Assembly: GCA_009784515.1 (NCBI GenBank)
Contig: WRBN01000006.1
Span: 1 to 36,583 of the forward strand
Origin: Spirochaetaceae bacterium
GTDB lineage: Bacteria > Spirochaetota > Spirochaetia > WRBN01
Reading direction: 5' to 3'
DNA length: 36,583 nt
Of this stretch, positions 30,741 to 36,583 are shown piece after piece (position 1 is the first letter of the stretch; each line of letters begins with the position of its first letter). The position numbers and the translations under genes are program-made. The notes beneath the pieces were generated by a model. The model was not told the DNA's origin. It searched no databases and was given only the letters and a program-made list of their open reading frames with translations.

Positions 30741-31289
30741 CTACTTTACGCCGGTTTTACCAACTTTTCTTTTAACAACTTCGTTTTCGTAACGAATACC
30801 TTTGTCGGAGTAAACAGCCGGCTTACGCAACCCGCGTATTTCGGCAGCTACTTGACCAACTTGCTCTTTACTGATACCCGATACCAAAACTTTGGTTGGA
30901 GCTTTAGGGTCTACTTCAACATTAACTCCTTTCGGAGCCATATATTCGATTTGTGTCGAATAACCTAAGTTAAAAAAGACACTTTCACCTTTTTGTTCGG
31001 CACGATAACCTGTGCCCGAAATTAATAAGGTTTTTTTAAAGCCATTAGTTACGCCTTCAACCATATTAGCCAGTAAATTACGATACAAGCCATGCATAGC
31101 GGCACCATTTTTATGACTTTCGCTCGTGCGTTTTACAATAGCTATATTACCGTTTACTTCAAAACTTACTTCCGGTCTAAAATTTTGTTTTAGTTCGCCT
31201 TTAGGCCCTTTTACCGTAAGTAAATCTTCTTTGACTGTAATAGTTACTCCAGTCGGAACTGTTATTTCTTTTTTTCCTACACGCGACAT
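30741..31289 (-). CDS. rplF: 50S ribosomal protein L6
   Basis: 182 residues from the ATG at 31289 (MSRVGKKEITVPTGVTI), the usual L6 beginning; an upstream in-frame ATG at 31322 would overlap rpsH and add 11 unrelated residues. Two L6 repeats are present, the second ending in the signature LRKPAVYSDKGIRYENE. L6 lies near the factor-binding site and is a late-assembling protein whose integration depends on RbgA, encoded at 8677 here. Confidence 0.95.
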   Translation of the reverse strand: MSRVGKKEITVPTGVTITVKEDLLTVKGPKGELKQNFRPEVSFEVNGNIAIVKRTSESHKNGAAMHGLYRNLLANMVEGVTNGFKKTLLISGTGYRAEQKGESVFFNLGYSTQIEYMAPKGVNVEVDPKAPTKVLVSGISKEQVGQVAAEIRGLRKPAVYSDKGIRYENEVVKRKVGKTGVK

Positions 31290-31290
31290 C

Positions 31291-31689
31291 TTACCACACC
31301 CTACATAAAAGCTCGCCACCAAGCTTATTTTCTACAGCATTTTTGCCAGTTGTAACCCCTCTGCTGGTGGAAACAATCAGCGAACCAAAACCATTATAAA
31401 CACGTGGCATAGTTTTGTAACCCGAATAAACACGGCGGCCCGGTGTCGATACCGATTCGATGCCATGTATAACCGCTTTTTGCTTTGCATCATACTTTAA
31501 AAAAACATGGATATACTCAATATTGTCTTTATTTATTTTTTTAAAACCACTAATATATCCTTCACTTTCTAAAATCTTTATTACCTCTAGCTTTAATCGC
31601 GAAAGAGTAATCTCCACCTTCTCATGCCCTACATTACTGGCATTACGAAGCTTTGTCAACATATCTGCTAATGGGTCCGAAACACTCAT
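31291..31689 (-). CDS. rpsH: 30S ribosomal protein S8
   Basis: 132 residues: [19 protein letters not shown] at the start and the C-terminal [20 protein letters not shown] with GELLCRVW as the end. S8 binds helix 21 of 16S rRNA and, in E. coli, represses spc-operon translation. It lies 11 bases after rpsZ and ends 1 base before the rplF start. Confidence 0.96.
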   Translation of the reverse strand: MSVSDPLADMLTKLRNASNVGHEKVEITLSRLKLEVIKILESEGYISGFKKINKDNIEYIHVFLKYDAKQKAVIHGIESVSTPGRRVYSGYKTMPRVYNGFGSLIVSTSRGVTTGKNAVENKLGGELLCRVW

Positions 31690-31700
31690 TATTTACTCCT

Positions 31701-31886
31701 TTACCAACTCGATTTTGTAACACCGGGTATCATACCGCGGCCAGCTAGCTCGCGGAAGCAAATACGGCACATTTCAAATTTACGCATAAAACCGCGTGAA
31801 CGGCCGCAACAGCGACACCTATTATAGCTGCGGGTAGCATACTTTGGCTTACGATTTGCTTTATTAATTAGCGATTTTTTTGCCAT
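31701..31886 (-). CDS. rpsZ: 30S ribosomal protein S14, zinc type
   Basis: 61 residues, the short zinc-binding form. The zinc ribbon has CRCC (24-27) and CRIC (40-43) spaced as in type Z S14, followed by [18 protein letters not shown]. The long Cys-less paralogue found in some bacteria is not in the window. S14 sits in the head of the small subunit. Located between rplE (9-base gap) and rpsH (11-base gap). Confidence 0.96.
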   Translation of the reverse strand: MAKKSLINKANRKPKYATRSYNRCRCCGRSRGFMRKFEMCRICFRELAGRGMIPGVTKSSW

Positions 31887-31895
31887 TTTAATCTC

Positions 31896-32465
31896 CTATT
31901 TCTCAAAAGGCATACCAAAGCCCTTAAGCAGCTGCCTTGCTTCTTCGTCTGTTTTAGCCGTGGTAACAAAGGCCACATTTAAACCCGAAACCGCCTCTAT
32001 CTCGTCAAAGTTAATCTCCGGAAAGATAATTTGTTCGGTAATACCAAGACTATAGTTTCCTCTGCCATCAAAAGCCTTAGCATTTACGCCCCTAAAGTCT
32101 TTAACACGCGGCAAGGCAATATTAATAAGCCTATCTAAAAATTCATACATTACGCGACCACGAAGCGTTACTTTAGCGCCTATATCCATGCCCTGCCTAA
32201 TTTTAAAATTGGCAATCGATTTATGCGCTTTAGTTTTTATGGCGTGCTGCCCGGTAATTTGCCCAAGCTCTTTAGTAATAACATCTAAAATCTTTTTGTT
32301 ACTAACTGCTTCGGCAACCCCTACCGAAACCACAATTTTTTCGATATAAGGCACTTGCATAATATTTTTATAACCAAGCTCTTTCATTAACTCGGGCACA
32401 ACTTTTTCTTTGTAAAAGGTTTTTAAACGAGCTTCATTAGCTTGAACAGCCTTTATTTTAGCCAT
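31896..32465 (-). CDS. rplE: 50S ribosomal protein L5
   Basis: 189 residues from the ATG at 32465, which overlaps the rplX stop by one base (TAATG); a longer frame from 32483 would add six residues inside rplX. Recognisable blocks are [58 protein letters not shown] and the C-terminal [20 protein letters not shown]5 binds 5S rRNA and touches P-site tRNA. Confidence 0.96.
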   Translation of the reverse strand: MAKIKAVQANEARLKTFYKEKVVPELMKELGYKNIMQVPYIEKIVVSVGVAEAVSNKKILDVITKELGQITGQHAIKTKAHKSIANFKIRQGMDIGAKVTLRGRVMYEFLDRLINIALPRVKDFRGVNAKAFDGRGNYSLGITEQIIFPEINFDEIEAVSGLNVAFVTTAKTDEEARQLLKGFGMPFEK

Positions 32466-32776
32466 TATACCACACCTCCACATTTTTTGCAGACACGTAC
32501 CTTTTTATCATCTTTAAAATTAAAGGCCGTACGTACAGGGCCGCATTTACTGCAATTTAACATAACATTAGAGATATGCAAAGAACCTTCCAGCTCTAAA
32601 ATAGCTCCTTTTTCACCTTGCTGACGCGGTTTTTGTGTCTTTTTAATTATGTTACAACCTTCTACTATAACACGATTTTTGACCCTATCAACACGTAAAA
32701 TTTTACCGGTTCTTTTTTTATCTTTACCGGCAATAATCGTTACTAAATCGCCCTTCTTTATTTTAAATGTATTCAT
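32465..32776 (-). CDS. rplX: 50S ribosomal protein L24
   Basis: 103 residues with the KOW motif [20 protein letters not shown], the loop [13 protein letters not shown], and a C-terminal zinc-like pair CSKC ... CKKC common in L24 of many phyla. L24 initiates 50S assembly. It starts 29 bases after rplN, the widest gap in this part of the operon, and is joined to rplE by a one-base stop-start overlap. Confidence 0.96.
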   Translation of the reverse strand: MNTFKIKKGDLVTIIAGKDKKRTGKILRVDRVKNRVIVEGCNIIKKTQKPRQQGEKGAILELEGSLHISNVMLNCSKCGPVRTAFNFKDDKKVRVCKKCGGVV

Positions 32777-32805
32777 TTTTTCTCCTAAAGCACTAAAGGC
32801 GTCCC

Positions 32806-33177
32806 TTAAAGCACCTCTGGTGCTAGGGAGATAATTTTCATAAAACTAGCAGTCTCACGCAGCTCGCGTGCTACAGGACCAAATATACGTTTACCTACCG
32901 GATTTTGATTATTATCAAGTAATACGCAGGCGTTATCATCAAAACGTACATACGAACCATCAGGGCGGCGATATTCTTTACTTACCCTTACAATTACAGC
33001 TTTACGAACCACCCCTTTTTTAATAGGGGTGTTGGGGGTTACCTCGCGGATAGCAACTACCACAATATCACCAATTTTGGCATAACGTTTTTTACTGCCG
33101 CCAAGCACCTTAATACAACGCGCTATTTTTGCTCCCGAATTATCGGCTACGGTCATCTCTGTTAATACCTGAATCAT
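32806..33177 (-). CDS. rplN: 50S ribosomal protein L14
   Basis: 123 residues: [20 protein letters not shown] and [20 protein letters not shown] at the start, the central [20 protein letters not shown], and the closing [21 protein letters not shown]14 forms inter-subunit bridges and is the docking site of the silencing factor RsfS. Precedes rplX in standard spc order. Confidence 0.97.
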   Translation of the reverse strand: MIQVLTEMTVADNSGAKIARCIKVLGGSKKRYAKIGDIVVVAIREVTPNTPIKKGVVRKAVIVRVSKEYRRPDGSYVRFDDNACVLLDNNQNPVGKRIFGPVARELRETASFMKIISLAPEVL

Positions 33178-33190
33178 TTAGTAACCTCTC

Positions 33191-33457
33191 CTAACGTGCC
33201 TTTTCCACTATATTAATTAAGCGAAAATATTTTTGCTTAGATAACGGACGACACTCTTCTATCATAACTTTATCGCCCTGCGCAGCTTCATTTTTTTCAT
33301 CATGTGCCTTATATTTTTTACTTTTTAAGACATATTTTTTGTAAAGAGGATGCAATATTCTTCCTTCAACAGTAACTACGATAGTTTTATCCATTTTATC
33401 GCTGCTTACAATGCCTATTAAGGTTTTGCGGTTAGCCTTCTTAGCTTTTTCACTCAT
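33191..33457 (-). CDS. rpsQ: 30S ribosomal protein S17
   Basis: 88 residues: [20 protein letters not shown], the [19 protein letters not shown] block and the closing [20 protein letters not shown]. An OB-fold protein that binds 16S helices 7 and 11 early in assembly. The N-terminal eight residues are a basic extension. Two bases after rpmC ends. Confidence 0.96.
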   Translation of the reverse strand: MSEKAKKANRKTLIGIVSSDKMDKTIVVTVEGRILHPLYKKYVLKSKKYKAHDEKNEAAQGDKVMIEECRPLSKQKYFRLINIVEKAR

Positions 33458-33459
33458 AA

Positions 33460-33654
33460 TTACCCGTTCCTCTTTTGATGAATAAGTGTATTAAGCCTCG
33501 CTATAGCACGACGCATATTTCGCTTCTCCATAACATTTTCCACTTTACCCATTACCGCCGTAAAACGATACTCACGCAACTTTTTAGTAAGTTCATCACG
33601 CCTTTGTATCTGCTCACTCGTAGTTAGTTCGGTAAATTTCTCTTTTTTTGCCAT
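33460..33654 (-). CDS. rpmC: 50S ribosomal protein L29
   Basis: 64 residues, a two-helix protein. [19 protein letters not shown] and [20 protein letters not shown] match the L29 pattern. It sits near the exit tunnel next to L23, where SRP and trigger factor bind. The start overlaps the rplP stop by one base. Confidence 0.93.
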   Translation of the reverse strand: MAKKEKFTELTTSEQIQRRDELTKKLREYRFTAVMGKVENVMEKRNMRRAIARLNTLIHQKRNG

Positions 33655-34079
33655 TACTCTAGTACCTCAACTATCCGTCTTTGTACAAACTTAGTTTGCA
33701 CAGGAAGCTTAGACCCTGCTAGTTCCATAGCGCGCTTTGCCATTTTAGCGTCTACACCATCCATTTCAAACATAATCGTTCCGGGTTTAACCATAGCCAC
33801 CCACTTTTCGGGCGACCCCTTCCCTTTACCCATGCGTGTTTCGGCCGGTTTCTTAGTGTACGGAATATCAGGGAAAATTCGAATCCATACCTTACCACCG
33901 CGTTTTATATGCCTAGTCATAGCAATACGAGCGGCTTCAATTTGCCTAGCCGTTACAAAGTTTAAGCCAAGACTAACTAACCCATAATCACCAAAAGCAA
34001 TGGTATTACCGCGCGTTGCCTCGCCACGCATATGCCCACGCATAACCTTTCTGTGTTTTATTCTTTTAGGACTAAGCAT
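33654..34079 (-). CDS. rplP: 50S ribosomal protein L16
   Basis: 141 residues: [40 protein letters not shown], the [18 protein letters not shown] block and the [20 protein letters not shown] loop that reaches toward the A site. L16 helps position A-site tRNA; its late incorporation depends on RbgA in Bacillus. Overlaps rpsC by 8 bases. Confidence 0.97.
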   Translation of the reverse strand: MLSPKRIKHRKVMRGHMRGEATRGNTIAFGDYGLVSLGLNFVTARQIEAARIAMTRHIKRGGKVWIRIFPDIPYTKKPAETRMGKGKGSPEKWVAMVKPGTIMFEMDGVDAKMAKRAMELAGSKLPVQTKFVQRRIVEVLE

Positions 34080-34776
34080 TGGCTTTCTCCTTTACATCGC
34101 GTCTTCTTAATAACGCACCGGCATCTTCTTCCTTAGCATCATTACCAAGTATTTCACCTTTAAATACCCACACCTTTACACCAATGACCCCAAAAGTGGT
34201 ATTAGCTTCGGCCGTACCATAATCAATATCTGCCCGCAAAGTGTGTAACGGAACACGGCCTTCTTTAAGTTCAAAGTCGCGCGCCATTTCAGCACCGCCT
34301 AAGCGGCCGGCTATCTTAATTTTTACCCCTAGAGTACCGGCTTTCATCGCATTATTAATAGCTTGTTTTAGTACTTTACGAAAGGGATTACGCCCCTTTA
34401 ATTGTCGTGCCACATTTAAAGCGATAATTTGCGCTTCAACTTCCGGCTTGCGCAGCTCTTTAACTTTAATTTTTAAAGTATCACTCGTATGCTTTTGCAA
34501 AGCTGCATTAATTTTCTCGATTGTAGCGCCTTTTGTACCAATAAGCACACCCGGTCTAGCTGTATGAATAACTACCGTTACTTTTTTAGGTTGACGTACA
34601 ATTTCGATGTCGGCAATATCGGCAGCTTTACAATCGGGATAATCCATTAATAATTTACGCAACTTTAAATCTTCGTGCAAAGTGTCCGCATAATTTTTAT
34701 TATTAACAAACCATAAGCTTTTCCAGCTTTTATTAATACCCAAGCGTAGGCCGTAAGGATTAACTTTTTGCCCCAT
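34072..34776 (-). CDS. rpsC: 30S ribosomal protein S3
   Basis: 234 residues: [20 protein letters not shown] at the start, the KH domain with [13 protein letters not shown] (the GxxG loop), and the C-terminal [12 protein letters not shown]-like block (here [19 protein letters not shown]) with [20 protein letters not shown]3 lies at the mRNA entry tunnel and acts in unwinding. Overlaps rplV by 1 base and rplP by 8. Confidence 0.97.
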   Translation of the reverse strand: MGQKVNPYGLRLGINKSWKSLWFVNNKNYADTLHEDLKLRKLLMDYPDCKAADIADIEIVRQPKKVTVVIHTARPGVLIGTKGATIEKINAALQKHTSDTLKIKVKELRKPEVEAQIIALNVARQLKGRNPFRKVLKQAINNAMKAGTLGVKIKIAGRLGGAEMARDFELKEGRVPLHTLRADIDYGTAEANTTFGVIGVKVWVFKGEILGNDAKEEDAGALLRRRDVKEKANA

Positions 34777-35150
34777 TATTTAGCCCCCTTCTTTTCATCT
34801 ACCACTATAACTATATGTGCCGAACGTTTAATCAAGCGATCTGCCCTGCCGTGACTGCGCGGCCACATACGTTTGGTTTGTGGGCCTTCATTTATCTTAA
34901 GCTCTGTTACAGATAAAACACTCTCATCAAGCTGTGCATTCCTATCCATAGCATTGGCTATAGCACTCTTTAAAGCCTTTTTCAGGAAAAAGGCCCCTTT
35001 TTGCGGCATAGCTTCAAGAATAGCGAGTGCTTTTTCGCAAGGTTTATTACGAATTAAATCAGCCACCGGCCTAATTTTAGAAGCCGCCATTGGTAAATAC
35101 TTGGCTTCGGCGCGATAACCGCTTTGCCTACTGGTATCATTTTTATACAT
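34776..35150 (-). CDS. rplV: 50S ribosomal protein L22
   Basis: 124 residues. A 16-residue N-terminal extension comes before the usual KYLPMAASKIRPVADLIRNK; KGAFFLKKALKSAIANAMDR and the C-terminal RMWPRSHGRADRLIKRSAHI, the hairpin that lines the exit tunnel, are intact. The 5 bases between rpsS and this gene contain no long spacer. Macrolide-relevant residues lie in the hairpin but cannot be judged here. Confidence 0.96.
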   Translation of the reverse strand: MYKNDTSRQSGYRAEAKYLPMAASKIRPVADLIRNKPCEKALAILEAMPQKGAFFLKKALKSAIANAMDRNAQLDESVLSVTELKINEGPQTKRMWPRSHGRADRLIKRSAHIVIVVDEKKGAK

Positions 35151-35155
35151 TCTAA

Positions 35156-35437
35156 CTACCTCTTAGCCTTCTTATCCGATCCGGCATGGCCGCGAAAGAG
35201 CCTAGTAGGAGCAAATTCTCCTAATTTATGGCCAACTAAATTTTCGGTTATGTAAACAGGAACAAAGGCTTTGCCGTTATGCACACCAATAGTTAAACCA
35301 ACCATTTCGGGAATAATAGTTGAGCAGCGCGAGTAGGTTTTAATCTCTCTTCTTGCCTTTGTGTCCTTACTTTTTTCACTAACTTTACGATATAAACTTT
35401 TAGCGATAAATGGACCTTTTTTAATCGACCTTGACAT
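35156..35437 (-). CDS. rpsS: 30S ribosomal protein S19
   Basis: 93 residues: [39 protein letters not shown], and the closing [21 protein letters not shown]19 with S13 forms the part of the small-subunit head that contacts the large subunit. It starts 4 bases after the rplB stop. Confidence 0.97.
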   Translation of the reverse strand: MSRSIKKGPFIAKSLYRKVSEKSKDTKARREIKTYSRCSTIIPEMVGLTIGVHNGKAFVPVYITENLVGHKLGEFAPTRLFRGHAGSDKKAKR

Positions 35438-35441
35438 ATTG

Positions 35442-36266
35442 CTACTTCCTTCTCTTTATAATAAAGCGGTCGCTTTTATTATTTTTCTTACGAGTTTTAT
35501 AACCACGTGTAGGTTGGCCCCATGGCGTTACCGGGTGCCTACCACCGCTAGTACGGCCTTCACCACCACCAAGCGGATGGTCTACTGGGTTCATGGCTAC
35601 ACCACGCACAGCTGGACGATTGCCAAGCCAACGATTACGACCGGCTTTACCAAGTTTTACATTCATATAATCTTCGTTACCAATTTTACCGAGTGTGGCA
35701 TAACATTTTTTATGCACATACCTTTGTTCACCACTAGGCAAACGCAAAATAGCGTAATCTTTATCAAAACCAGCTAAGGTAGCATAAGCACCTGCTGTGC
35801 GGGCCATCTGACCACCTTTACCAATGTGTAACTCGACATTATGCACTTGTCGACCAATCGGTATATTTTCGAGCGGCAAAGCATTACCCACCTCGATAGG
35901 CGAAGCCGGACCGCTTACAACGGTAGCTCCAACACGTAAACCCTGCGGCCACAAAATATATCTTTTTTCACCATCAACATAGTTAATGAGTGAAATAAAA
36001 GCCGAGCGGTTAGGGTCGTACTCAACACTAGCTACCTTACCGGCAATATCCAACTTATTATTTCTCTTAAAATCGATAATACGATAGGCCACCTTATGAC
36101 CAGCACCGCGCCTGCGCACACTAATGCGCCCATGGCTACGCCCTGCTTTATCGCTTTTACCAACCGTTAAGCTTTTTTCGGGACGATTGGTGGTTAATTC
36201 TTCAAAAGTTAAACCTTGCCGCCCGCGCTGGCCATTACTAGTTGGATTATACGTTTTAACACCCAT
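35442..36266 (-). CDS. rplB: 50S ribosomal protein L2
   Basis: 274 residues from the ATG at 36266 ([15 protein letters not shown]), 2 bases after the rplW stop and preceded by GGAGGC; a longer frame to 36329 lies inside rplW. Standard blocks are present: [30 protein letters not shown]-like [20 protein letters not shown], and the C-terminal [20 protein letters not shown] that includes the conserved His near the peptidyl-transferase centre. Length is normal for L2. Confidence 0.97.
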   Translation of the reverse strand: MGVKTYNPTSNGQRGRQGLTFEELTTNRPEKSLTVGKSDKAGRSHGRISVRRRGAGHKVAYRIIDFKRNNKLDIAGKVASVEYDPNRSAFISLINYVDGEKRYILWPQGLRVGATVVSGPASPIEVGNALPLENIPIGRQVHNVELHIGKGGQMARTAGAYATLAGFDKDYAILRLPSGEQRYVHKKCYATLGKIGNEDYMNVKLGKAGRNRWLGNRPAVRGVAMNPVDHPLGGGEGRTSGGRHPVTPWGQPTRGYKTRKKNNKSDRFIIKRRK

Positions 36267-36268
36267 TA

Positions 36269-36577
36269 TTATGCCTCCAACTCGGCAATCGTCTTGCCTT
36301 CCGGTAAAGTTACATAAGCTTTTTTCCACGCAGCTGTTTTACCAAAGCCTCGTTTTACACTACCACGATAAGGTATGTTAGCTCTTTTTTTGCCACGCAC
36401 ATTAACAATAGTACAAGAGAGAGGTTCTATAGCAAAAATTTCCTTTATCGCCTTCATCACCTCTAACTTATTTGCTTGCTTAGCCACTTTAAAAACATAA
36501 ACTTTTTTAGCTTTTTCACGCAATAAACTCGATTTTTCGGTAAGCACCGGCTTAATAATTATATTGTTTATATCCAT
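36269..36577 (-). CDS. rplW: 50S ribosomal protein L23
   Basis: 102 residues: [60 protein letters not shown] and [20 protein letters not shown], the normal L23 layout. L23 lies at the exit tunnel and is the main docking site for trigger factor and SRP. The last bases of the window (36580-36582) read TAA on the minus strand just before this start, consistent with the end of rplD outside the window. Confidence 0.97.
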   Translation of the reverse strand: MDINNIIIKPVLTEKSSLLREKAKKVYVFKVAKQANKLEVMKAIKEIFAIEPLSCTIVNVRGKKRANIPYRGSVKRGFGKTAAWKKAYVTLPEGKTIAELEA

Positions 36578-36583
36578 TTTTAT

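Overview
The window looks like a chromosomal segment of a spirochaete, probably a Treponema-like host-associated or gut lineage. This is an inference from several things together: a Bat (aerotolerance) operon, an S10-spc-alpha ribosomal cluster lacking rpsD, adk, infA and map, many lipoprotein and Sec signal peptides, internalin-J-like leucine-rich-repeat (LRR) proteins, AT-rich DNA, and almost exclusive use of TAA stops. No 16S rRNA is present to fix the taxonomy.

Layout. 1-6536 (minus) holds three paralogous secreted LRR proteins, the first cut by the window edge. Between them lie a DUF2200 gene, an EFR1-type flavodoxin/ferredoxin gene broken by a frameshift, tRNA-Leu and an SRPBCC protein. 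6635-13263 is a mixed housekeeping and accessory stretch: a secreted protein of unknown function, a J-domain-like protein, a YdeI/DUF1801 protein, the ribosome-assembly GTPase RbgA, a 5'-nucleotidase lipoprotein, a mannose-6-phosphate-isomerase homologue that has lost most of its zinc site, and a methyltransferase. 13281-18848 holds a PstS lipoprotein, a HepT/MntA toxin-antitoxin pair, a diguanylate cyclase, a DUF4234 membrane protein, a membrane/coiled-coil protein, two tiny secreted peptides, an acidic small protein and an Smr protein. 18868-25140 is a Bat operon read from a promoter at about 25170. 25332-36577 is tRNA(CAU) plus 24 genes running rplW to rplQ, all on the minus strand.

The most novel element is at 16557-17880. 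Two Sec-dependent peptides of 40 and 41 residues are encoded on a tandem 240-bp duplication. Their signal peptides, ribosome-binding sites and promoters are nearly identical, while the mature parts have diverged but keep a G..NP.G.W..K..P pattern. Twelve bases downstream starts a membrane protein with 5-6 transmembrane segments, a coiled coil and a cytoplasmic tail. The layout suggests a peptide-signal/receptor or peptide/immunity cassette.

A second theme is initiation. Several promoters place the -10 box 6-8 bases before the start codon with no Shine-Dalgarno (bat operon, mntA, rbgA, the DUF4234 gene, manA-like, the 6635 gene), which implies leaderless mRNAs. Other genes have strong AAGGAG-type sites.
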